From Linderina pennispora (lineage: Eukaryota; Kickxellomycota; Kickxellomycetes; Kickxellales; Kickxellaceae), in NCBI RefSeq assembly GCF_002104995.1, contig NW_024468385.1:1-26992 (forward strand): a stretch of 26,992 nucleotides of DNA. Direction: 5' to 3'. This document shows, piece by piece, positions 1-9,719 of the stretch (positions within the stretch are counted from its first letter, which is position 1; every line of letters starts with the position of its first letter). The position numbers and the translations under genes were made by a program. Under the pieces are notes generated by a model. It was not told where the DNA came from. It saw nothing but the letters and a program-made list of their open reading frames with translations, and searched no databases.

Positions 1-1
1 G

Positions 2-1220
2 GCTAGAAGTGGCTCTGAGAGGAAAGGGTCAGAGTGGCGCACGAAGCGGAGTCTGGGGAAGGGGTATGAGGCGAGCTTGAGCATGGCGTGCACTGGCGTA
101 CCTGCCAGCGATAATCAGCCTGGGGTTCGCGTGGCTGCGGTACCCGTTCTCGGTGGGCGACATGATCCGGCTGACAAGCGACGAGTCGATTCCATATGGG
201 AACGTGCATGGGCTGCTTCCGGAGGCGTTCCGGGAGCGCATGGGAAAGTCTGTTTGCCTAACGTTCGTCTGTGGATCGGCGCTCGGGCACAAGCAGCTGC
301 GGTCGCTGATGATGGCGTTTGAGAACTTCTACGGGCGGCATTACGGCATAGAGTTTTCGGCAGTGGAGCCGCCGATCCTGGTGCTGTCGTTGCTGAAGCG
401 GCTGAACATCAGCCTGCAGTTCTACCCGGTCGTCATGCGGATCGTCGAGGCAGCAAACATCAATATTGCGGCACCCAAGAGGGACCGCACGTTGGCGACT
501 GAGAGGGTGCTGGCAGCGATTGTTCTTGCGCTGCAGCTGCACTACGGGTTGGACGAGGTGGAGCGTGTGGCGAGCCCAGACACGGCAGAGTTTGCATGCG
601 GGCTCCCAGCGCTGCAGGAGTTCCTGGACCGGTGGTGTGGGGACTGGGAGCGCGAGGCGGCAGTTAGCGTGTATCCGGCGCTGGCCACGCTGGATGAGGA
701 GCGGCTGAGGCGTACATTGAGTATTCGCGGCGCATGTCGACTCGGGCGGCGGTATCGATAACGGACGTAAAGTACCGCGAGCTGGGGCGCAAATACCAGC
801 ACTTGCTGGACACCTTGGGGGTTGGCAGTGCTGCCGGACGGGAGACGGCAGCAGCGATGAACAGATGGCGGAGCTGGAGAAGCGGCTGACGCCGATCCGC
901 ATGCCTTGCACTGGCACGGCGCACAGCGGCACCCGCATGCGGCAGTTCGGCGGACTGGCGCAGCCGCTGGAGGCCGGGCGGGGCTGGAGAGCGGGCAGCT
1001 GATTGCCTGGTACCCCTATCCGCTGCAGCCCGGGTACGCGGTAGCGGTGCTGGGGCTGGTAATAGGGCGGTGCGCGATGCTGGCGGGGGTCAGCCAGAGC
1101 CGAATGCTGGCTCTGGTGAGCATGTGCAGCAGGGAGCTGTTTGACGACGAGCTCACAGAGGACTTGGTGGGAGCAAGGAAAGCAAAGGGTACATTAGGAC
1201 TTTTCACCAAGAATAACTAG
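2..1220 (+). CDS. RRN7: RNA polymerase I core factor subunit, Rrn7/TAF1B-like; 5'-partial and frameshifted
   Basis: This protein would belong to the core factor that bridges TBP and RNA polymerase I at rDNA promoters in the nucleolus. The recognisable part is a cyclin-like fold: about 84-710 reads through a hydrophobic helix (AYLPAIISLGFAWLRYPF), then a segment ending in SIPYGNVHGLLP, and later LALQLHYGLDE, the KLLYGLD-like signature I associate with Rrn7/TAF1B. The zinc ribbon at the start would lie off the left edge. The reading frame changes near 82, 710, 845-865 and 970-984, each fitting a one-base indel. The last open segment (LIAWYPYPLQPGYAV to FTKNN) ends at TAG 1218-1220. No GT-AG introns explain the shifts. 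The gene is either a decayed copy or, more likely, a good gene in an error-prone stretch. Family assignment is from motif memory only. Confidence 0.62.
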
Positions 1221-1705
1221 CACTGGCCTTCCTCCTTGGGCGCCATGGCGCGCGACTCCTCCTCGGTGACCCACAGCATCTTGCTGATATTGGGCGACTC
1301 CTGGAACACCATGGTGTCTTCGCCGACGCGGCGGATCTTGCCGTAGCGCGTGGTGGTGAGCTGCAGGAAGCCCTTGAAGAGCTTGGCCTCGGCGCCCTCC
1401 AGGCGCAGGATGTCGCCGTTGCGGATGTGCTTGCCGTCGTCGCCCCAGATGTTCATCATTACGCTGGCGGTGCGGTCGGCCACGATGAAGGAGTGGATGG
1501 TCTGGCCGTCGCGCGTTGTTGTTGGCACGGCTACTGGTAGAATACGTTAGGCCGTGTGCAAAAAGGAGGCGAGAGAAGGTATGCGGTGGGTGGGGGTTTT
1601 TTTACCTGTCTCGAGGACGATCACCTCGCAGTCGAAGCCGCGCATGGACGGGCGGAATGCGTTGATGGGTGTGAGCTGCTGGCCGGGCTTGAGTGGGACG
1701 GCCAT
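1217..1705 (-). CDS. SOSS complex subunit B-like single-strand DNA-binding OB-fold protein (two exons)
   Basis: This is a small OB-fold protein of the hSSB1/NABP type, which binds single-stranded DNA during double-strand break repair and in Integrator-linked complexes. Exon 1 is 1606-1705 (start MAVPLKPGQQLTPINAF); exon 2 runs from 1530 (or 1533) to the TAG at 1217-1219. The intron is about 72-75 bp, starts GTAAAA and ends in a tandem CAGTAG acceptor, so two products differing by one residue are possible (137 or 138 aa). Both keep the frame. Family hallmarks are FIVADRTASVMMNIWGDDG, IRNGDILRLEGAEAKLFKG and the closing FQESPNISKM, which parallel SOSS-B1. The long C-terminal tail of animal SOSS-B1 is absent. 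It converges on the Rrn7-like gene with overlapping stops and diverges from the membrane-protein gene. Confidence 0.85.
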
Positions 1706-1932
1706 TTGAAGTACAAGAGATGTGCGAAACTGGTGGTAATAAATTACCCGCTTTTCGGACCCTGTGTGCGCACTCGGTCTGCATTGTGAGCGAAAGGGCG
1801 GTCTGCAGGGCTTTGTGGGATAGTTAAGAGCAGTAATTGCCCAAGCCGGGAAAGTGGGCTTCAGTTTTTTTCAGCTTGGATTTCTCTATTTAAAAAAATT
1901 GAATTTTCTTTCGCCTCGATTGACACGCAAAA
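1706..1932. promoter_or_regulatory. Short divergent intergenic region (SOSS-B-like / membrane protein)
   Basis: This 227-bp gap separates two divergently read genes and must hold both core promoters. A TATA-like AT stretch (TATTTAAAAAAATTGAATTT) starts near 1887, about 40 bp before the rightward ATG at 1933. No TATA-like site was seen for the leftward gene. Assignment rests on position and base composition only. Confidence 0.4.
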
Positions 1933-3091
1933 ATGCTGACATGGAACATGTTAGAGTATCTGCTGTACCTGCTACGTGCCGGTGTTGCTCCTGCGATACT
2001 TTGGCGGCCGGGGCAGCCGGGGCGACGGGCTGGTGCGGGACCGCAGGCGGACGCTCACTGACTACGTTGTTTACAGCGGCCTGCTATTAACAGGAGTGCT
2101 CTACCTGTACACGGCCAGTGTATATGCCGCCTCCAAACATCTTCAAGGAGCTCGGGGCGACATCACGGGCGCCGTGCTATGTTCTGCGGAAGCGGCTAGG
2201 CCACCTGGGGCAGCAGCGCCCTTGGACAGTGCCAGACACGGGCATACCGACGCAGCAGCAGAAAGCACACCAGCGACTTTGCGCGGCTCTCGTACTACCA
2301 GAGCAGCCAGTACGGGCAGTGGGACTTTCTGGGTGGACCGGTTCTGCCCGCTTCGACAGTGACCGGATATTGTATGCGCGGATGGGCCAGTCTGTGTATC
2401 TCGAGCCGGGGCGTTTGGCGAGCGCGGCATGGACGTATTGGAGACGGCCGGGCATGGCATGCTGGCTGGTGTTCCGGATGCCATGCATGTGGTAAAGGGC
2501 GGTGGCACTGCAGCTGGCGGTGTATCTGCCGGTGCTGGCGGTGGCGGGGGCTGCGACCCTACCGGTGATGGCCACCAGGCGGGCGCCGTCGCGACCGGCA
2601 TGGCGTGTGTGGGCGGTGACGCTCGCCGGCGTTCTGTGGGCTGCCGATCTATATGCATTGCTGTCGGGGCAGACGGCGCGCTGCTGCTGAGCCCAGACGG
2701 CTACGCGGCATCGGAGTTCTACCATGACGCGGCTACGTATACGCGGCTTCTGCTGCTGGGTCTCTGCTGTCTGGTATTCCTGGCCATGGATCTGGTGATG
2801 GCGGGCCGCGAGACCGACGTGCAGCTGCTGCGCGAGTGCAATAAGGAACTGGCAGGCGTCCTGGCGCTGACCAAGAACCACACGATGCTGGAGACCGCAG
2901 TGATGCTGGACACGCCATTGCGCGATCGGCTGGCGGCGCTGTGGCGGCGGGAGGAGAAGGCGCGCCAGAGTGTGTTTGCTGACAAGGAGTTTGGCGAAAA
3001 GTATCGGCTGGAGGTCGAGCGCACGCGCAGCCAGCGGTGGGTGGATCAGGCCCGCGGGGCGGCAGGGCGCAGTCTCGGGCTGGAGGAATAG
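1933..3091 (+). CDS. Conserved-looking fungal multi-pass membrane protein of unknown function; heavily frameshifted
   Basis: I do not recognise a named family. Read across frames, the gene starts at ATG 1933 (MLTWNMLEYLLYLLR) and continues as YVVYSGLLLTGVLYLYTASV, a membrane helix, followed by PPNIFKELGA and CYVLRKRLGHLG. Next come FARLSYYQSSQYGQWDFLGG and DRILYARMGQSVYLE. Further hydrophobic segments follow at about 2505-2660 (LQLAVYLPVLAVAGAATLPV) and 2740-2800 (RLLLLGLCCLVFLAMDLVM). The tail is a charged helix ending at TAG 3089-3091. I have a general memory of fungal hypothetical membrane proteins with a PPNIF motif and a later tyrosine-rich 'LY.R.G' motif, but cannot name them. At least six frame changes (near 1975, 2135, 2250, 2345, 2500 and 2685) break the gene. 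It converges with AP-3 beta, with 56 bp between the stop codons. Confidence 0.5.
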
Positions 3092-3147
3092 AATAGAGTT
3101 TATGTCAGGGAAATTTCTTTGTAGCTGAAGAGTCTTTGTTTCTTTTT

Positions 3148-5659
3148 CTACTGCCAGTGCTTTGTTGTGTCCTCGAACAGCGGGTTCGTCTGCGAACCGC
3201 TGCGTGGCCGGGCGTCGAATGCAGATGGGTCGTCTGGTGGGCGATCGGGCATGCCTGTGCTGGCAAACGGGTTGTCGGATGGCAGGAACGGGACCCGCTC
3301 GTCGTCCGTTGGCTCCTCCTCTGACTCCTCATTTGTACTGTTCTCTGCTCCGTCCTCTGTTCCGCCCTCGACCCAGACTCGGACTCGGATTCAGACTCTT
3401 CAGAGGATTCCATCCCAAGCTCATCGTCTTCATCCGATGACTCATCCGATGACGACTCCTCTGACGAATCATCATCCGAGTGAACCTCCGCCTGTCGCAG
3501 CACAACCGCCGTCCGCTGTAGACTGCGCGTGGAGTGCACAAAGCCCACGCGCGCCCCGCCCACAGAGTCCGAGTCGGAGTTCAGGAACGCATCCAGGTCA
3601 TCGTCGGCCACACTCCGCGGCGTCGCATACTCGCTGCCCTGCTGCGCCGGCCGCGCACGCCCACTCAGCCCCGCAATGGCAATAGCCGCTGGTGCCCGGC
3701 TACTCACCACATCGGCCGGCGGGCCGCGATCGACCTTTGCCGGCTTCTCCAACGGCCACTCGGGCAAAGCTGCGTAGCCAGCCAGCGGCCGGTCCAGCGC
3801 CAGCGCCAGCGACGCTACCGTGTACTGCGGCTGGCGGTACTTCTCCAGCCTGCCTGAGCCGCGCGCCTGCAGCGCCTGCAGACCCAGCAGCTCATGGGAG
3901 AGCTCAGCCACCTGTGGCATCTCCGCCGTATGCGCCTCGTCGCCGCCCAGCGGACACAGTGCACGCAGAAGCCGCGCCCGGTCGCGCACACGGAAGCTCA
4001 CGTCATAGCGCGCCAATGTGAATACATACGCGCGCAGCTCCGCCGCCTTGTCGTTCGCTGCGAGCCGCACCGCCAGCTGCAGCACCTGCTCCTTCGCCAG
4101 CTCGCCCTCGCCGGCAAACCCGCGCGCGCCCACACGCAGCACATCCATCGCGTGGAGCATGCCAAACCGCGATTCCAGGAACCGGCTCACCAGCGCAAAC
4201 ACCGTGGCACGGGCTACCTCCCCGGTGAGCCGCTCGAGCTTGCGTGCCAGGAAGCACAGGATGTCGTATAGCGTCGCAGAGCCCTGCCGCGCAGGCGCAT
4301 CACGTACCGTTCCGTCGCACAGCAGCACGCCCACCGCCTGCATTGCCGCGTCGGCGACCGCCGGTCGCGCATCGTCCAGCATCAGCAGAAGGCTGCGGAA
4401 GCAGTCCAGCGACGTCTCGCGAACTGCACGCGCACAGGCGACGATCACGCCCACGGCGCCGATGCTGATGTCGGCGCGCGGCGACTTGGCGTAGCTGGCC
4501 AGCTCTGGCACCAGCGTGTTGACGGTGTCGCGCGACACTAGCGCCTCGAGAACCTGCAGCTTGAGCCGCCGTGCAAACCGCGCGTCGCCAGCTGCAATGA
4601 AGAAGCTCCGCACATGCTCCTTGAACGCCTGCGGCCGCCGCCTCGCCACCAGCAGAATATTGCTGAGAGCCACATACCCGGCCTCGCGGCTGCTGCGCAA
4701 AAGCCGCACCAGCGGCTTGCCCAGCGCATCCAGCATCCCGGTTGGCGCCAGATGGTAATGCGCCGACACTGCCGCCAGCACCACTGCGCTGTTGCGGCTC
4801 TGCTGCAGCGGCTGCAGCGACCGCAGAAGCAGCATGTGGTCCGGATCCAGCTGCTGCTTGCCGTCCTGCGGCTGCTCGAACTGCGTGCGCGCATACCGCG
4901 TCAGCAGCTTGATCAGCTCCACCTGCCCCCACTCGTCCAGATCCACCACCATCCCGCACCACCGCCGGAAATGCCCATGCACCAGCTCTGTCTTCTCCGG
5001 ACACACCGCCTGGAACGCCTGGATCACCGCTCCTACCGCCAGCGGCGACGACTCGCCAAGCATCCCCGACACCACCCCAGTCAGTTCCTCCCGCAGCCCC
5101 GGGTCCAGCCGCACCAGCTTGCGCGCCGCAAACGCCGCCGTCTTGCGCACGTGCGGCGATCCGTCTGCGGCGCTCTTGCGCACCGCCACCATCACAATCG
5201 AGCTGATCACCGCACCCGGGCGCTTGACAACACACGCAATGCCATTGCCCGGATCACCTGGTTCTGGTCCGTCAGGTCCCGCTGGAACGTGTTGATTGAC
5301 AGCAGCGCCAGGTCCTGCTCCTGCTCCGCATACCGCAGCAGGTAAATGTACACCAGCCGCCGCAATTCGAGATTCCCCGACGCCACATTCTTCACCACAT
5401 CTGCGAAATACTCTGACACGTCGTGGCCCTTCGCTATCGCCGCCAGGAGCCGCTTCAGCGCTGTCACCTTGTCCTTGTCTGACGCTGAGCTCAGCTCCTG
5501 CCGCACCAGCGACAGCTTGAATTCCGCATTGTCGTAGAAGCTGCCTGGAGTGTCTAGCCCGAACTCAAGCGCGTTCTCGACCAGTCCTTCAGATAGCCGC
5601 AGCGACAGCTTGGCCGCATCCTGCGCAAAGGCCATTGCCCGGCTCAGGTATTCCGCCAT
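3148..5659 (-). CDS. APL6: AP-3 adaptor complex large subunit beta (Apl6/AP3B-like), two one-base frameshifts
   Basis: This is the beta subunit of AP-3, the coat adaptor that sorts cargo from Golgi or endosomes to the vacuole. The start MAEYLSRAMAFAQDAAKLSL lies at 5659. The adaptin HEAT-repeat trunk fills most of the protein, with diagnostic NTFQRDLTDQNQVIRAMALR followed, after a frame change, by DGSPHVRKTAAFAARKL. The first frameshift is at about 5211-5213 and fits loss of one base. The second lies in the GGG run at 3372-3374, where restoring one base keeps an acidic Ser/Glu/Asp hinge open to a tail containing SDNPFASTG and TNPLFEDTTKHWQ, stop at 3148-3150. With both bases restored the gene is 838 codons including the stop, with no ear (appendage) domain visible. 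Without the second correction a Arg/Thr-rich nonsense tail would run to 3105. The allantoicase gene lies 270 bp upstream on the same strand. Confidence 0.9.
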
Positions 5660-5929
5660 TATAAAAATATAAAATAGTGTATGCGAAAAAAAGAAAAAAA
5701 TTGGAGAAAAAGAGGCGCGCTACGCTATCTTCCACAAGCACCTGGAACTAGTGTGATATTGGCTCTCCGCTCCGCCTACTGACTTTAAAGCTGGTATCTG
5801 AAGCAACTCAAGCTAGCTGTTGGAATCGATGACATTTGGAAAAAAAAACACAAAAGGAGAAAGTTACAGGTATTCTAAAGGAAAATTGGCTTACAAGAAC
5901 AAAGAACCACCCTTCTTCACACCCCCGCT
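5660..5929 (-). promoter_or_regulatory. AP-3 beta upstream region / allantoicase 3' region
   Basis: The 270 bp between the allantoicase stop and the AP-3 beta start contain A-rich tracts on the + strand (5685-5710 and 5839-5850), which are T-rich tracts in the direction of transcription. An AT-rich TATAAAAATATAAAATA stretch sits at 5659-5676 immediately next to the AP-3 start. No gene is visible. The assignment is positional. Confidence 0.35.
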
Positions 5930-7488
5930 TTAGTTGGCAGCGCGGCCGTTGACGCGGATGCGCTTGATGCCGCCGTCAGGGTACATGGTGAACTTGACGT
6001 GCGAGAACGCAGTGTCCTTGCCGCCGGTGGCCTCAATGAAGTGCTGGGCGCTGGCAGTCAGGGGCACGCCCGAGATGATCTCGGTCCACTGGGCATCGTC
6101 GGCAGGGATGTCCTCCGACGACACGGTGCCGTGGAGGGTAATCAGAGGCGGGAAGTTGCCGCAGAACTGGTAGGTGTCGAACTCGACCTTGTCGACGTAG
6201 CCCGAGACACCAAGCTTGATGACCACCCAGTCGTTGTGGTTAGGAGTGCGCGAGCGGCGGGTCTCCCAGCCATCACCCATGGTCTTACCGCGGCCCGGCA
6301 GCAGCAAGTTCGACGGCGAGCAGAAGTGCTGGTTCGAGCACGCGACCGCACGGCCACCGTTGCCGACAAAGGCAAGGTCAACCAGACCAGCCTCGGTGGT
6401 CGAGGCCACCAGGGTCTGCGGGACAACCTGGCCGTACACGCGCAGACGCGCAATGCCGCCATCGGGGTAGTTGTTCAGGCGCAGGTGGGTGTACACCTTG
6501 GTCGGCGCCTCAAACACAAAGTAGTGGTGCGAGCCCGGGTTCATGTTGACCTTGGGCAGGATCTCCTCGAACTGCGCCTTGCCCGCGCGCACCTCCTCCT
6601 CAGTGGCGTTGGCCGCCTCCAGGCTCACCACCGGCGCGTGGTTGCCGGTGAAGTGCGACGTGTCGACGTCCAGCCCGTAGATGGTGCCGGCGTAGCCCAG
6701 CTGCAGGATCGCCCAGTCGTAGTTCTTGTTGTGGCGCTTGGTCTCCCAGCCGTCCATCCATTTGCCGCGGTCAGTGAAGGCCTCGGGCAGGAACACGGCC
6801 TCCTCGTCCTTGAACAGGTTGGTGGCCTCGGCAAAGAACTCGTCGGTGAACGAGATCACCTTGGGGCTCAGCGACTGGCTGAGGAGGTCTACAGTTGTGT
6901 GGAAGAAAATTAGCTGTTTGCAGCAACAAATTGATATTGCGCAGTTTTACAAGGTTCTCCGCGTGCTCCGAGCCATTTCCTAAACCAGCAATCCTTCCCC
7001 TGGTGGCTTGCATTATCGCGCTTCGATCTGTGCACATCGCTTGGACGCTGGAGCTCAGGCATCCTGGGCACAACCATCCCACCTCCTGGAACGCCTCATC
7101 AGTCCGGATCAGCCATTGTTCGCACTTGCTCACATGGGACAAGGAGATGGACAGCCCGCCCGAGCAAGACAAAAAGAGACGCCCTTTCCGGAAAACGACA
7201 ACCAGCAGCAGATATTTTCATATAGATGATGCACAGATAAGAGCTTGCAGGACAACACTGACTGAACAGAGGCAGGGGAAAAGGACAGCCAGATGTGACG
7301 GGAGATGTACAGAGAGACAGCAGGCAGTATCCCCAGTGCGAGTGTTAGGGGCAGCCTGGTTCGCTTCCATCGATCCAGGCTCGCAACGAGTGTGAGAGTC
7401 TGAAGAAGCAATACATACTGGTCTTAACCTTGAGAGCAGCGACCTCGGCGGAATCGGCAGCGACCTGGCGGAAAGCGGGAGCAGACAT
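5930..7488 (-). CDS. DAL2: Allantoicase (allantoate amidinohydrolase), two exons
   Basis: This enzyme hydrolyses allantoate to ureidoglycolate and urea in purine-nitrogen salvage. Exon 1 is 7419-7488, coding MSAPAFRQVAADSAEVAALK and four further residues. After a 530-bp GTATGT...TGTAG intron (6889-7418), exon 2 runs 5930-6888. The splice joins A|AC in frame and gives 342 aa, close to the family's usual length. The internal duplication typical of allantoicase is clear: DGWETKR near residue 69 pairs with DGWETRR near residue 229. Other family motifs are VISFTDEFFAEATNLF, DVDTSHFTGNHAP, HLRLNNYPDGGIARLRVYG and its second copy KFTMYPDGGIKRIRVNG. The frame is intact, unlike its neighbours. The internal ATG at 6859-6857 would drop conserved N-terminal sequence, so the two-exon start is preferred. 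Confidence 0.93.
6889..7418 (-). other. Long first intron of the allantoicase gene
   Basis: The intron begins GTATGT at 7418 and ends TGTAG at 6889 on the minus strand. It is 530 bp, much longer than the roughly 72-bp intron of the SOSS-B-like gene. It contains one GATAAG core (7236-7241, + strand), the type of site read by GATA factors in fungal nitrogen control. A single copy is expected by chance, so regulation from the intron is only a suggestion. Confidence 0.75.
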
Positions 7489-7596
7489 GGTTTAGCAGTA
7501 CAAAAAAGCTCAAGAAGTGGGAGAGAAAAAAACTTTGGGTTTTTGTTTGATGTAGAACTAGAAAATAGCAGACTGAACGGCCGCAAACCCACTGGC

Positions 7597-7605
7597 CTTT
7601 ATATA
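7597..7605 (-). promoter_or_regulatory. TATA box of the allantoicase gene
   Basis: The minus strand reads TATATAAAG here, about 110 bp upstream of the ATG at 7488, followed by a pyrimidine/purine-biased leader. This is a good match to a TATA element at a sensible distance. No other gene on this strand is close enough to use it. Confidence 0.5.
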
Positions 7606-9455
7606 GCCTGGCTCCCAGAGACAAAAGGTTGCAAGGTGCTCGGCCCATCTCCGAAAAAGCGCGCGTTTTTTTGCTTCATGCGGCAAAGCGTTTGAAGATA
7701 GTGCTTGTGTTCCACCAATCACCAGCACCACTGCGATGTGACCGCTTTTAATTGCGAGCAAGACCTTTGCCCCTCTGCCAGAGGGCTCGGGCAGCCCACC
7801 CCCTGCTGTCTGCTAGAAGCTTCCTGCCTCCATGCGCTAGAGCAGCCTGTCAGGCAATTGCCGACGGTCTGCTTCGAGACCCGGAGATATACCGCCATTT
7901 CGATTGCAGAGTATCCCAAAGCGCCTACGCAGCAAATCCACATCCTTGGCTTCATGGTACCAGTGAAAATGCCGCCTTCTCCGACATCTCTGACGACCTG
8001 GGATCTAGTCTCGCTCACTCGCTGTTTTTTTCTTGTTCCACTGGCATCGCCTACCTAGGCTTGCGCTTCCTGGCACTCCTGGCGCAACCAATTCCATTAT
8101 CCTAGCCATCTACGCGTTCAGCAGCCGCTCCCCCTCAGCACGGTGACCAACAGGTTTCTGCGAAAAAAAAAAAAAAAGGACCAACAACCGCGGAGAATTT
8201 TTTATTTCTCGCCTGCATGCCATGGCCAGGCTACAGCATCTGCACAAAAGGGAAACTGTCGTGCTTTTTGTCGCTTGGGACGGAGCGCAAGGCGGCCCTC
8301 CGCTCACTATAGCACCAATGGTACACCAAGGGATTTGCTCAAATAGAATGCAAAATGGATGGGTGGCAATCAGCCCGAAAGGAACACTGCTTTGGCAAGC
8401 CTGCATCATCGCGGAGCGGGGAATTTTTCCAAGCTCACTGAGAGACATAGAAGGTGGTGTAATACCATGAGGATGACGAGGAGTTGTGAAAAAAAAGGCT
8501 CAGCAGAAGGGCAAGAAAACTTGTCTCTGACCGGAGAGAACGATCTCCCATCGACTAGTTGGCTACTCTGCGCTGCCTCACGCAAGAATTTGTTTCATCA
8601 GTGGAAGGGGTGGTCAGTGCGCAACTGGCCATCCAAAAACAGCATTTATTGCTCTTTCCCCCCGCCAGACCACCGGGTATTGTTCGTGCTATTTTCCTGT
8701 GCCCGCCCGCAACAATATCGCTCCCCAGATGACAACCGATCACGCTAGGCCCCGAGTCCGTTCAGCACGCCGCCTCGCGCCAGCAAATCTCAACTCCCTC
8801 CAAAACAGGAAAGCACATTCACCGCTTGCGTATTTCGCGCACTTCCAATGCTGTCATGGCCAGCCCATCACCTTCACCTCCCCTCCAAATGCGGCAACTC
8901 GTCGTTCTTGCGACGACAGTTGTCACTACTTCTTCATACTGAATCCCAAAAGAGGAACAGCCGCTGCGGCAGCTGAATCCCATGTTTGGAACGCACAGGC
9001 TTTTTGTTGGTGAAGAACCTTCGTGTAGAAGAGAACTGGGTGGAGTCTACAATAGGCTAAACCATTTTGCCGCAGCAAGCGACACTAAGTCTAGCCAAGG
9101 TCAGTGAGGCAGGATGCTACGTGAACCATGTACAGGTCAGCTTTTATTGCGCGCAATATAGCTGCGCAGAAATTGCCTGAGCAGCATATGCACCTGACTG
9201 GCTCTTGTACCCGTGTAAACAATGTTACATTTCACACATACCTAAATTGGAAAAATTGGCCAAAGACAGGGGGAAACATAAAATTCTCCGCTAAAACCGA
9301 CAGGGTGCATCCCATGATGCAACATGCATGCAATGTAGAAAATTCCAGCCTCGAGTACATCTGGGGAATCAACAATCCCCAGATGCATGCTGTATGCACC
9401 ACAACTAACACGGTTCTGCAGATATGTCGAGTAGCCGGTGAGTTACAGGTAACAG
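7606..9455. other. Gene-free stretch upstream of allantoicase
   Basis: About 1.85 kb holds only short, overlapping open frames on both strands with no recognisable domain or splice structure. It includes a 15-base A run near 8163-8177 and a perfect hairpin listed separately. Composition becomes more AT-rich after about 9100. I see no gene here. Confidence 0.5.
9358..9385. repeat. Perfect inverted repeat (hairpin)
   Basis: CATCTGGGGA at 9358-9367 and TCCCCAGATG at 9376-9385 are exact reverse complements around an 8-base spacer. This gives a 10-bp stem with 60% GC in otherwise AT-leaning DNA. It lies 70 bp left of repeat copy 1. No gene or poly-T tract next to it marks it as a terminator. Confidence 0.8.
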
Positions 9456-9719
9456 TGTTGTGGTTCCAAATCCTTATGATCTTAGGAACCCATGGATCAA
9501 GACCTTTAGGCCACAATGGCCGGCCATACTATTCTGGGCGACCGGCGCCACTACTTAGACGGGCACCTGCCCTTTCACCTGGTGATTCCTCCTTCCTTCT
9601 TTCATACAGCATATTTCATACGTTCAATATACGTCGTGGAAAGGTGCTCGAAAAGTAAACGTGTTCTAGACAGTTGCAGGAGGCTGTCTATCCAAGTGTA
9701 TCGTACCCGAGACACAACA
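9456..9719. repeat. Dispersed repeat, copy 1 (full length, LTR-like ends)
   Basis: This is one of three related copies in the window. It begins TGTTGTG and ends CACAACA, a 7-bp inverted terminal match in the TG...CA form usual for retrotransposon LTRs. Shared blocks with the other copies include CGCCACTACTTAGACGG, a CCTTCCTT pyrimidine tract, CAGGAGGCTGTCTAT and CGTACCCGAGACACA. An internal palindrome, TAGACAG (9667-9673) with CTGTCTA (9684-9690), could form a stem. No clear target-site duplication or coding sequence is seen. A solo LTR or a short interspersed element are both possible. Confidence 0.7.

Noticed and set aside
5999-6913. 304-codon open frame on the + strand
   Set aside because: Antisense to the clearly identified allantoicase exon 2; no family resemblance.
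9461-9472. GGTTCCAAATCC as the B box of a tRNA-derived element
   Set aside because: It resembles a B box but has CCAAAT where GCAAAT/CGAAT is expected, and no convincing A box is conserved in copy 3.
9128-9658. 176-codon open frame on the + strand
   Set aside because: It runs through the hairpin and into repeat copy 1, and has no recognisable domain.
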